Assembly: GCA_030539415.1 (NCBI GenBank)
Contig: JAUNSE010000087.1
Span: 1-7,558 of the forward strand
DNA: 7,558 bases
Direction: 5' to 3'
Source of the DNA: Desulfovibrionaceae bacterium
Lineage (GTDB): Bacteria; Desulfobacterota; Desulfovibrionia; Desulfovibrionales; Desulfovibrionaceae
Of the stretch, positions 1 through 5,763 are shown in pieces. The notes under the pieces were generated by a model, which worked only from the letters and a program-made list of their open reading frames with translations, was not told where the DNA came from and searched no databases. Made by a program: the position numbers and the translations under genes. Numbering within the stretch: the first letter of the stretch is position 1; each line of letters starts with the position of its first letter.

Positions 1-26
1 CATGATTCTCTGGCTTTTGTGCGCCG

Positions 27-779
27 CTAGATCTTCGGGAAGGTCTTCAGCAGAATCTGCAGGATGTGGTCCACATTTTCGGCCATGACGCGCAGTATCT
101 CGTCTATGTCCAGGGCGGGATGGTCAACGTTCCAGCAGTCGTAGTCCGTGACCATGGCAATGGCCGCATAGGGAAGCTTCTTCTCGTTGGCCAGAATGCA
201 TTCGGGAGCCACGGTCATGTTGATGATGTCGCAGCCCAGGGTGCGGAACATGCGCGACTCGGCCCTGGTGGAAAAGCGCGGGCCGGCTATGCTGACCACG
301 GTGGCGCCGTCCGCGGCCTTGAAGCCGCACTCTGCTGCGGAGTCCAGCAGGGCGCGGCGAAGAGACGCGTCAAAGGGATCGGCCATGACCGTGTGCTGCA
401 TGCCCACGCCGGCAAAGCTGTCGAAATAGGTCATCGGATTGCGGGTGAAGTCCACAAACTGATCCGGCACCACCAGACTGCCGGGGCTCAGATCCTCGCG
501 CAGGGAGCCGCAGGCCGTGGTGGCCAGCACGGCCGAGCAGCCGGCCTCCTGCAGGGCCGCGATGTTGGCCCGGTGATTGACGCGGTGCGGCGGAATGGCG
601 TGCTCGCGCCCGTGCCGCGCAAGCATGACGATTTCGATGTCGGTGCCCTTCAGGCGCCCCTTGAGCAGCGGGCTCGAGGGAGCCCCCCACGCGGTCTCGC
701 AGACGAGATCGGCCTCGGGCTCGAAAAGGTCGGGATTGTCCAGTCCGCTGCCGCCGATGACGCCGATGCATTTGCCCAT
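27..779 (-). CDS. mtnP: S-methyl-5'-thioadenosine phosphorylase
   Basis: Cytosolic enzyme that splits methylthioadenosine with phosphate into adenine and 5-methylthioribose-1-phosphate, recycling the by-product of polyamine and other SAM-dependent reactions. The 250-aa length is in the usual range for the family. Visible motifs in order: GGSG near residue 9 (phosphate site), RHGREH at 55-60 followed by the PPHRVNHRANI block, TACGSLR at 88-94, GPRFSTRAE at 166-174, INMT at 186-189 and TDYDCW at 211-216. The two aspartates of TDYDCW are the 6-aminopurine-selecting residues of MTA phosphorylases, which argues against a guanosine/inosine phosphorylase. The ATG at 777-779 is preceded by a G-run (GGGGGG, spacing about 6) acting as a ribosome binding site, and the sequence starts directly with the conserved nucleotide-binding strand. 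It has its own promoter and lies downstream of a terminator, so it is not cotranscribed with the 223-aa gene. Function is confident from family knowledge; the in vivo substrate was not tested. Confidence 0.96.
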   Translation of the reverse strand: MGKCIGVIGGSGLDNPDLFEPEADLVCETAWGAPSSPLLKGRLKGTDIEIVMLARHGREHAIPPHRVNHRANIAALQEAGCSAVLATTACGSLREDLSPGSLVVPDQFVDFTRNPMTYFDSFAGVGMQHTVMADPFDASLRRALLDSAAECGFKAADGATVVSIAGPRFSTRAESRMFRTLGCDIINMTVAPECILANEKKLPYAAIAMVTDYDCWNVDHPALDIDEILRVMAENVDHILQILLKTFPKI

Positions 780-814
780 GTCTATCCCCCCAGAATGAAA
801 AAGTGTTCGGGGGC

Positions 815-844
815 ATCATAGCGGAGAGCTCTCCGCCCTGTCCA
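815..844 (-). promoter_or_regulatory. Probable sigma70 promoter of mtnP with palindromic operator in the spacer
   Basis: On the minus strand a -35 box TGGACA (839-844, 5 of 6 to consensus) and a -10 box TATGAT (815-820, 5 of 6) are separated by 18 bp. Transcription would start near 808, giving a leader of about 28 nt before the mtnP start. Bases 821-836 of the spacer are the perfect palindrome GCGGAGAGCTCTCCGC, exactly where a dimeric repressor would block RNA polymerase. The promoter is read from consensus matches. The regulator is unknown. Confidence 0.6.
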
Positions 845-982
845 CACAAGGCCCGGGGCCTTCCCGGAGCCGCCCTGCCTTCCTCCGACCTTTCGGGGGC
901 CCTGAGCTCAAGGGCCCGGCCCCTTCCCCGCTCTCATCGCGGACTGCGCGGCCATCCTCAGCCAATGGCCTGAAACAGGGCC

Positions 983-1004
983 AAAAAAAAGAGCCTTCAG
1001 GCTC
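983..1004 (-). terminator. Intrinsic terminator of the 223-aa gene
   Basis: Read on the minus strand, a 5-bp stem GAGCC/GGCTC with a TGAA loop (991-1004) is followed immediately by eight T residues (983-990). It lies about 70 nt past the stop codon of the 223-aa gene and upstream of the mtnP promoter, so it should separate the two transcription units. The stem is short, but an A-run just before it could pair with the T-run and lengthen it. Confidence 0.75.
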
Positions 1005-1074
1005 CGTGCGGCTTTTTTCCGGCCGCTCTCGGGGCAGATCCTGCGGGGGATGCTGCCCGGGAATGTGGCGCCGC

Positions 1075-1746
1075 CTAGGCGGCGCAGGCTTTCAGGTAGT
1101 GGGCCAGCGGCAGGACGGCCTGCATGAACTGCGAGCGGCTCATCCTCGAGGCGTCGTAGGTCAGCAGGGCCGAGCCGGCGGCCTTGTTCCAGGTGCAGGT
1201 GAGGCCTTTGGCCTCCAGGCTTTTCTGCAGCACGTCCAGAGACTCGCAGCTGCGCAGGCCGGGATGGCGCACGCGGGCGCGGCCGTCCACAAAGCTCTTG
1301 GTGTACTTCTTGAAAACCTCGAGGGCGGCGGCATTCTCGAGCTCGCGCAGCTCCTCCTCGGAGAGGGTCCGTTTGGCGCGGCCGCGGCCGGAGGCCTCCC
1401 TGGAGAGCCTGGAGGCGGCCTGCTGCCAGCAGGCGTCCCTGAGCCCGCGGCTCTGGGAGATGCGCACGCCGTTGCCGGCGTCGAGATTGCGCCTGCGCTC
1501 CTCCTTCAGGACCTTGAGATAGGTCTCGGTGATGCTGCCGTCCACGGCCACCACTCTGGGCAGCCCCACCAGGACGCGGCCGCCCTTTCTGGTGCCGGTC
1601 ACGTCCGTGCCGGTGACCTTCGCCATGAGCGAAGCCGTCACCGAGGCCAGCATGTGCTCGCTGCCGCCGGTGAGCAGCGTCTTGACGATGCCGGCTCCCA
1701 GCGTTTCGGAATAGGCGTCCAGCAGTCCCTGCTCCCTGATTTTCAT
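1075..1746 (-). CDS. Conserved-looking protein of unknown function, 223 aa
   Basis: I do not recognise this protein with certainty. The start at 1744-1746 was chosen because a strong ribosome binding site, GGGAGG, sits 6 nt before it; upward extension of the frame (to 2025) gives arginine/proline-rich, non-protein-like sequence. There is no signal peptide or membrane segment, so it is probably cytosolic. Residues 1-80 form a Gly/Thr/Val-rich part (LTGGSEHMLASVTASLMAKVTG, then GRVLVGLPRVVAVDGS). Residues 80-155 are strongly charged and helical (KEERRRNLD, SEEELRELEN). Residues 156-223 (HPGLRS, then a helix, GLTCTWNKAAGSALLTYD, then a helix ending PLAHYL) follow the beta-alpha-beta-beta-alpha pattern of ferredoxin-like HMA_2-type domains, without a CxxC metal site. 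That resemblance is inference from pattern. A 36-aa ORF overlaps its start by ATGA, and a terminator follows it. The stop codon lies inside an 18-bp perfect palindrome. Confidence 0.82.
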   Translation of the reverse strand: MKIREQGLLDAYSETLGAGIVKTLLTGGSEHMLASVTASLMAKVTGTDVTGTRKGGRVLVGLPRVVAVDGSITETYLKVLKEERRRNLDAGNGVRISQSRGLRDACWQQAASRLSREASGRGRAKRTLSEEELRELENAAALEVFKKYTKSFVDGRARVRHPGLRSCESLDVLQKSLEAKGLTCTWNKAAGSALLTYDASRMSRSQFMQAVLPLAHYLKACAA

Positions 1747-1853
1747 CGCGCGCCTCCCGTGACATGGCCGAAGACGCGGGCGTGGCCGCGCTCCGTTCCG
1801 GAGAGCGTGCCGCGGACCGTGCCGTGAAATGCGCATGAGACATACTGTGCCAT
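1743..1853 (-). CDS. Small 36-aa ORF coupled to the 223-aa gene
   Basis: A short reading frame starts with ATG at 1851-1853 and ends with TGA at 1743-1745, overlapping the next start codon as ATGA, the classic arrangement for translational coupling. AGAGG lies 6 nt before the ATG as a plausible ribosome binding site. About three quarters of the codons end in G or C, like the neighbouring genes. The peptide begins MAQYVSCAFHG and ends GHVTGGAR; it has several Gly-Thr/Gly-His repeats (HGTVRGT, SGTERGH, VFGHVTGG), one cysteine, and no membrane segment. I know no family for it. It may be a real small protein made with the 223-aa protein, a leader peptide that sets its expression, or a chance frame. 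The overlap, the binding site and the codon pattern together favour translation. Confidence 0.5.
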   Translation of the reverse strand: MAQYVSCAFHGTVRGTLSGTERGHARVFGHVTGGAR

Positions 1854-2723
1854 GTTCAGCCTCTGTCCTGTTCGTCAGTTGATGCGAAGGTGCCGGATGA
1901 AGCCTGTCCCTGTCCGGCCGGACAGTCCCCGAAGGAACCGCTTGAAGACCGAAATTGAAAGGGACATTCGTTTTTTCGCTTTTTTGCGCTTCAAGGTCAA
2001 GGGGGTTCGGGGCTCTTTTTGACATTATTTTTCAAATTTCCCTGCCCATGGCCGATCAGATAATTGCATGTTTTTCTTTTTGTTTCATGAAGACTTTCGC
2101 TTTTTGATCCCCTCCTGTTACACGGAAACGGCACAGGACTTTGACAATCGCTGTCAAATTGTCGCCAGACTGTCGGACATATTTTTCGCTTTTTGTCGTG
2201 TCTCCCCATGCAGGGCGGATCGGCCGCTCCAGAGCCCGTTCCGTCTGCCGGGACCCGGGCCGGATCCGCCCGAAACATTCTGTCCGCAGGGAGGTCCCGG
2301 CCCCTCTTCTTCCGCCCGCTCTCCTCCCTGCTTCCCCCGGGCCTGCGGGGCAGCCGCTTTTCGGGCTGCATCCGGCTCCGCCCGTCCCGGCTTCGTCCGG
2401 CTCAGGCTTTCCGCTCCGGCTCCCGGCCCATGCTTTCCGCTCCGGCACCGGCCCGCTGCCCGGTCTCCGGCTCTGTTCCGGCCCGGTTCCGATGCTGTTC
2501 CGACCAGGCCCCAGGCGGCCGGCGCCCGGGACCTGTCAGGCCGGATCAGGCTCCGGCAGGCGGATCCGGTCCTTCCGGGCCCTGCGCCAGGACGTTTTGC
2601 CCGCGAGCTGACGGCCCGGGCGGGAAAAAATCGATCATTCTGCCCCAGAACCTATCCTGCCGTCTTCACAGCACATCCGCCGGAAAAAGATCGGCTTCGG
2701 GCAAAGTTTGCGCATATTTTTGC
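1854..2723. other. Long intergenic region without a convincing gene
   Basis: This interval separates the minus-strand small ORF from the plus-strand rpmB promoter. It contains a perfect 16-bp palindrome (1910-1925), an AT-rich island with T-tracts and dyads (about 1955-2200), and a GC-rich, pyrimidine-rich block (about 2200-2640) with loosely repeated TCCGGC words. Several frames stay open through the GC-rich block on both strands, but their translations are Pro/Arg/Ala/Gly-rich, lack any family motif, and lack ribosome binding sites. Open frames there reflect stop-codon scarcity. No tRNA, rRNA or known small RNA was recognised. Confidence 0.7.
2406..2446. repeat. Imperfect tandem repeat, two copies of a 15-bp core
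   Basis: GCTTTCCGCTCCGGC occurs at 2406-2420 and again at 2432-2446, a 26-bp period. The surrounding bases are also related (TCCCGGCC, CACCGGCC). It is the clearest repeat within a longer stretch of degenerate TCCGGC-containing words. No function can be read from it. Confidence 0.7.
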
Positions 2724-2752
2724 TTGCCAACAAAAGGGTTCTGAGCTAAAAG
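2724..2752 (+). promoter_or_regulatory. Probable sigma70 promoter of rpmB
   Basis: TTGCCA (2724-2729, 5 of 6 to the -35 consensus) is followed after 17 bp by TAAAAG (2747-2752, 4 of 6 to the -10 consensus). An AT-rich stretch and a small dyad, GCAAA-G-TTTGC (2701-2711), lie just upstream and could act as an UP-like element or an operator. Initiation near 2759 would leave a leader of about 113 nt before the rpmB start. No better-placed promoter is visible nearer the gene. Confidence 0.5.
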
Positions 2753-2871
2753 AACCGTTCGTGCCGCATCTCGTGCGGGGCCCTGGACCCTGGCCATACT
2801 CTTCCGCACCTCTCTTTCCACGGCACCTTTGATTGACTCCAAATTTTCCGAGATACAGGGAGGAAATTCCA

Positions 2872-3078
2872 ATGAGCAAAGAGTGTGCTTTCTGCGGCAA
2901 AGCCCCGCAGGTCGGCAATCTGGTCAGCCATTCCAACATCAAGACCAAGCGTCGCTTCAACCCCAACCTGCAGCGCGTCCGTCATCAGTTCCCCAACGGC
3001 ACCGTGGCCACCGTTTCCGTGTGCACCCGCTGCCTGCGTTCCGGCTGTGTCGTGAAGCCCGTCGCCAAGAAGGGCTAG
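2872..3078 (+). CDS. rpmB: 50S ribosomal protein L28
   Basis: Small basic protein of the large ribosomal subunit, 68 aa. Residues 1-10 (MSKECAFCGK), the block NIKTKRRFNPNLQ at 22-34 and the C-terminal CTRCLRSG match the L28 family. C5/C8 and C51/C54 form two CxxC pairs, so this is the zinc-binding four-cysteine form of L28; in other bacteria the cysteine-free paralogue is used under zinc limitation. The start at 2872 was chosen over an in-frame ATG at 2833 because the family begins here and GGGAGG stands 8 nt upstream. It is a single-gene plus-strand unit, with its own promoter, a leader of about 113 nt and a strong terminator. It is not joined to rpmG or other ribosomal genes. The gene on the right is convergent. 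Confidence 0.97.
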   Translation: MSKECAFCGKAPQVGNLVSHSNIKTKRRFNPNLQRVRHQFPNGTVATVSVCTRCLRSGCVVKPVAKKG

Positions 3079-3108
3079 TCCGCGCACGGTCAGAATCTGC
3101 ATTCCATG

Positions 3109-3135
3109 GGCGTCCGGTTTCCGGGCGCCTTTTTT
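3109..3135 (+). terminator. Intrinsic terminator of rpmB
   Basis: A 9-bp stem GGCGTCCGG/CCGGGCGCC (one G-U wobble) with a TTT loop is followed by six T residues, 30 nt after the rpmB stop codon. This is a near-ideal factor-independent terminator on the plus strand. Confidence 0.93.
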
Positions 3136-3288
3136 CGTGCCGGCGGGCGCCCGGGGCCTCCCGGCGGCCCCAGGGCCGGCACCCGGGCTGCGCGGCGCCG
3201 CCGGAAGCGGGGCAAGACCGTCCCGTCAGTCAGGCCGTCCGGCCGTCGGTCGGGCCGGCCCTTCCCCTCCGGGGCCCGGCGAAGTCAG

Positions 3289-3330
3289 AAGCCCCCCGCC
3301 TGCCGATGCAGGAGCGGGGGGCTTTGCTTT
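3289..3330. terminator. Second stem-loop between convergent rpmB and ugd, probable bidirectional terminator
   Basis: Perfect 11-bp arms AAGCCCCCCGC (3289-3299) and GCGGGGGGCTT (3314-3324) enclose a further CTGC/GCAG pairing. On the plus strand the stem is followed by TTTGCTTTT, giving a backup terminator for rpmB. On the minus strand it lies about 49 nt past the ugd stop and is followed by only a scattered set of T residues, so termination of ugd is likely but less certain. The remaining intergenic sequence (3136-3288) is simply very GC-rich. Confidence 0.75.
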
Positions 3331-3372
3331 TCAGATCGGGATCAAATCCGGGTCAAATCGGGGCCGGAAGAA

Positions 3373-4722
3373 CTAGGCCTCGGCCGGCTCGGGTCCCTTG
3401 CGGCCGATGCAGAAGTAGGCGTAGCCGCGGCGGGCCATGGAGTCGGGATCGTAGAGGTTGCGGCCGTCAAAGAGCAGCGGGGCCGTGAGCAGGCCCTTCA
3501 CGCGCTCGAAGTCGGGGTTGCGGAACTGGTTCCATTCCGTCACCACGCACAGCGCCTGGGCGCCCTGGCAGGCCTCGTACTGGTCGTTCACGATGGTGAC
3601 AAGGTCGTTGTCCTTGAGGATGCGGCGGCCGTTCTCCCTGGCGACGGGGTCGTAGGCCACGATTTTCATGCCCTTGTCGGTCAGCTCGCGGATGATGTCC
3701 AGCGAGGCCGCCTCGCGCATGTCGTCGGTGTTGGCCTTGAAGGCCAGGCCCCACATGGCCAGTGTCTTGCCCTTCACGCCGCCCTGGGGCGCGAAGTAGT
3801 TCTGGATGATGTGGGCCATGTGCACCTTCTGGCGCTTGTTGACCGTCTCCACGGCGTTGAGCAGGGGAGCGTCGAGGCCCGCCTCCGAGGCGGTGCGGAT
3901 GAGGGCGCGCACGTCCTTGGGGAAGCAGGAGCCGCCGAAGCCCACGCCGGGATAGATGAACTGGTAGCCGATGCGGGTGTCGGAGCCGATGCCGGCGCGC
4001 ACCTCGCGCACGTCTGCGCCCACGAGTTCGCACAATGTGGCGATTTCGTTGATGAAGGAAATCTTGGTGGCCAGCATGCAGTTGGCGGCGTACTTGGTCA
4101 TTTCGGCGCTCTGCACGCCCATGACAATCAGTTTGTCGCGGCTGCGCGCGAAGGGGCCGTAGAGCTCGCGCATGATGGAGGCGGAGCGCTCGTTGCTCGT
4201 GCCGATGACCACGCGGTCGGGCTTCATGAAGTCATGAATGGCCGCGCCCTCCTTCAGGAACTCGGGGTTGGAGACCACATCGAAGGGGATCTTGAGGCCC
4301 CTCCTGTCCAGCTCCGCCTGCACGATGGCGCGCACGCGCTCGCTCGTTCCCACGGGCACGGTGGACTTGTCCACCACAATGAGCTCGCCGGTCATGGTCT
4401 GGCCGATTTCCCTGGCCACGGCCTCGACGTACTGCAGGTCGGCCGAGCCGTCCTCGTCGGAGGGGGTACCCACGCAGATGAAGGCGGCCTCGCAGCCGTC
4501 CATGCCGTCGGCAAGTCTCGTGGTGAAGATGAGGCGGCCCTCGTCATGGGAGTGCTTCACCATGCCGGAAAGGCCGGGCTCGTAGAAGTGCACCTCGCCA
4601 TTCCTCAGACGCTCGATGACCTTCTCGTTGACGTCCACGCAGGTGACCGTATTGCCCATTTCGGCGAAGCAGGCGGCGGTGACCAGACCCACGTAGCCGG
4701 AACCGATAATGCATATTTTCAT
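3373..4722 (-). CDS. ugd: UDP-glucose 6-dehydrogenase
   Basis: Oxidises UDP-glucose in two NAD-dependent steps to UDP-glucuronate, a precursor for lipopolysaccharide, capsule or other envelope polysaccharides; cytosolic. At 449 aa it has the usual bacterial length. Visible landmarks: N-terminal Rossmann motif GSGYVGLV (7-14), D30 ending the second strand, FICVGTP (81-87), DKSTVPVGT (118-126), NPEFLKEG (152-159), KYAANCMLATKISFINE (210-226), the catalytic block GFGGSCFPKD (261-270) with nucleophile Cys266, and LAFKANTDDMRE (327-338). Lys210, Asn214, Cys266 and Asp270 match the known active-site set. The start at 4720-4722 begins exactly at the Rossmann strand; the ribosome binding site is weak (GGAA, about 8 nt upstream). 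It is a single-gene unit with its own promoter; the neighbouring lolA is unrelated in function. The name udg/tuaD/rkpK is also used for this family. Confidence 0.97.
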   Translation of the reverse strand: MKICIIGSGYVGLVTAACFAEMGNTVTCVDVNEKVIERLRNGEVHFYEPGLSGMVKHSHDEGRLIFTTRLADGMDGCEAAFICVGTPSDEDGSADLQYVEAVAREIGQTMTGELIVVDKSTVPVGTSERVRAIVQAELDRRGLKIPFDVVSNPEFLKEGAAIHDFMKPDRVVIGTSNERSASIMRELYGPFARSRDKLIVMGVQSAEMTKYAANCMLATKISFINEIATLCELVGADVREVRAGIGSDTRIGYQFIYPGVGFGGSCFPKDVRALIRTASEAGLDAPLLNAVETVNKRQKVHMAHIIQNYFAPQGGVKGKTLAMWGLAFKANTDDMREAASLDIIRELTDKGMKIVAYDPVARENGRRILKDNDLVTIVNDQYEACQGAQALCVVTEWNQFRNPDFERVKGLLTAPLLFDGRNLYDPDSMARRGYAYFCIGRKGPEPAEA

Positions 4723-5073
4723 AGACTTGTTTCCATAGGTATCATCCGGGGCGGCCGGATGGCAGAAAAGAGCGGGGGAGCGGAAGACGGCGCGGCCAGC
4801 CTCCGCGCGGCGCTGCCAGGCCTTTGTGACGGCCCTGAGACGGCATCGTGCCGGGCCCGCGACAGACGGGCATCAACGTTGAATAGCGTAAATGCCCCGC
4901 CTTGACAACACGCGAAAAGCCGCGTGACAGGCCGCGCAGGGGGCCTTTGCCGGGCTTTCGCCGGGACCTGCCGGAAGCGGTTCCCGCGGGCTTCGGGGCC
5001 TGTGCGGACACCTGTCGCGCGGGGGCCGGAGCAGGCCGGCCCGCCGGGGGCAGAGCGGCCCCCTGCCAGGGGT
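4723..5073. other. Intergenic region between lolA and ugd
   Basis: About 350 bp without a gene. The part next to lolA (4930-5073) is GC-rich with small overlapping stems but no T-run, so I see no clear intrinsic terminator for lolA. The middle holds the probable ugd promoter and two dyads. The remaining 150 nt up to the ugd start would be its untranslated leader. Frames open across this stretch are arginine/proline-rich shadows. Confidence 0.7.
4880..4908 (-). promoter_or_regulatory. Possible sigma70 promoter of ugd
   Basis: On the minus strand TTGTCA (4903-4908, 5 of 6 to -35) is followed after 17 bp by TATTCA (4880-4885, only 3 of 6 to -10). Two dyads frame it: CACGCG-N6-CGCGTG (4909-4926) directly upstream of the -35 box, and the palindrome TCAACGTTGA (4873-4882) across the -10 box and start point. 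The weak -10 with flanking dyads would suit an activated or repressed promoter. Confidence 0.4.
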
Positions 5074-5763
5074 TTAGAAAAGATCGCGGCTCTCGACGCC
5101 GGACTTCTCCACCCTGTCCTCCACGTCCACGCCCTTGGGCGGCGTGAAGCGGAAGGTTTTGTCCGGGATGCGGGCGTCGGGAATGAAGGAGGTGAAGCGC
5201 ACGTCGTTCTCGTTGCCGTAGAAGTCGGTGATGACGGCGCGCTGGATGTAGCCCTTCTCCGGGTCCACATAGAGTCTCGCCTCGACCAGGGTGGGCACCG
5301 GATCCTTGGGGTAGAGGGTCAGGACGGTCAGCCGGCCCTCGGTGCCCGTGCCGGCCAGGTCAAAGTCCTGCGAGAACAGGGCCTGGCCCGTCACCACCTG
5401 GATGAGGGAGCGGGAGTCGTTCACAAGCTCCCTGGGATAGCGGTAGGCCACGCCTTCGTCCACGATGTAGTCCCAGATCTCCCTGTCGTTGATGATCAGG
5501 TTCTCGGCGGCGGGCTTTTTCGTCTCCCAGGAGATGAACAGGGGCTTCTTGAAATAGAGGGTGCCCTCGCGCTTCTCCTTCTGGCCGCTCTCGCGGTGCA
5601 GGAGATACTGGGTGAACTCGGCCTGGAAGGAGCCCAGGGCGGCGTAGCGGTCGCGGATGGTCACGGCGATGTCGCCGGCGGCAAGGGCTGGGCCCGCAGC
5701 TGCGGGCAGCAGGGCGAGGGAAAGGAGAAGAACGAGGAAAAGGGAGCAGAGTCTGTTCGGCAT
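5074..5763 (-). CDS. lolA: Outer-membrane lipoprotein carrier protein LolA
   Basis: Periplasmic chaperone that takes lipoproteins released by the inner-membrane LolCDE transporter and delivers them to the outer membrane. The 229-aa product has an N-terminal signal peptide (residues 1 to about 29: NR, then a leucine-rich core, then the AxA-type site GPALAAGD), followed by the LolA/LolB half-barrel. Typical signatures are YAALGSFQAEFTQ (40-52), EGTLYFKKPLFISWE (66-80), REIWDYI (94-100), and FRFTPPKGVDV (204-214) at the end. The ATG at 5761-5763 fits the signal peptide. The frame continues upstream without a stop but encodes nothing protein-like. The only strong Shine-Dalgarno sequence, GGAGGA (5787-5792), is 23 nt before the start, with a hairpin between them. 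It lies downstream of ftsK in the same direction, as in many Proteobacteria, with 173 nt between. Family assignment is firm; paralogue identity is not, since LolA homologues can be duplicated. Confidence 0.93.
   Translation of the reverse strand: MPNRLCSLFLVLLLSLALLPAAAGPALAAGDIAVTIRDRYAALGSFQAEFTQYLLHRESGQKEKREGTLYFKKPLFISWETKKPAAENLIINDREIWDYIVDEGVAYRYPRELVNDSRSLIQVVTGQALFSQDFDLAGTGTEGRLTVLTLYPKDPVPTLVEARLYVDPEKGYIQRAVITDFYGNENDVRFTSFIPDARIPDKTFRFTPPKGVDVEDRVEKSGVESRDLF

Noticed and set aside
1..3. Possible start codon (ATG on the minus strand) of a gene downstream of mtnP
   Set aside because: Only the start triplet and a weak GAG-containing upstream sequence are in the window, so no coding sequence can be supported.
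908..1843. 311-codon minus-strand frame overlapping the 223-aa gene
   Set aside because: Arg/Gly/Ala-rich out-of-frame reading; the 223-aa frame has the strong ribosome binding site and a protein-like composition.
2141..2169. Perfect -35 hexamer TTGACA as a promoter
   Set aside because: No acceptable -10 hexamer at 16-18 bp on either strand; the dyad reading is better supported.
2056..2448. 130-codon open frame on the minus strand
   Set aside because: Low-complexity Gly/Arg/Pro translation, no ribosome binding site, and it overlaps the AT-rich regulatory island.
2068..2832. 254-codon open frame on the plus strand in the long intergenic region
   Set aside because: No ribosome binding site, Pro/Arg/Ala-rich translation without motifs, and two other plus frames are open over much of the same stretch, which points to stop-codon scarcity in GC-rich DNA.
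2821..2840. Possible sigma54-like box (CGGCAC ... TTGA) before rpmB
   Set aside because: The required GC at the -12 element is absent at the correct spacing.
3106..4905. 599-codon plus-strand frame opposite ugd
   Set aside because: It is the antisense shadow of ugd, whose catalytic motifs are intact; the His/Val/Gly/Ala-rich translation is typical of such shadows.
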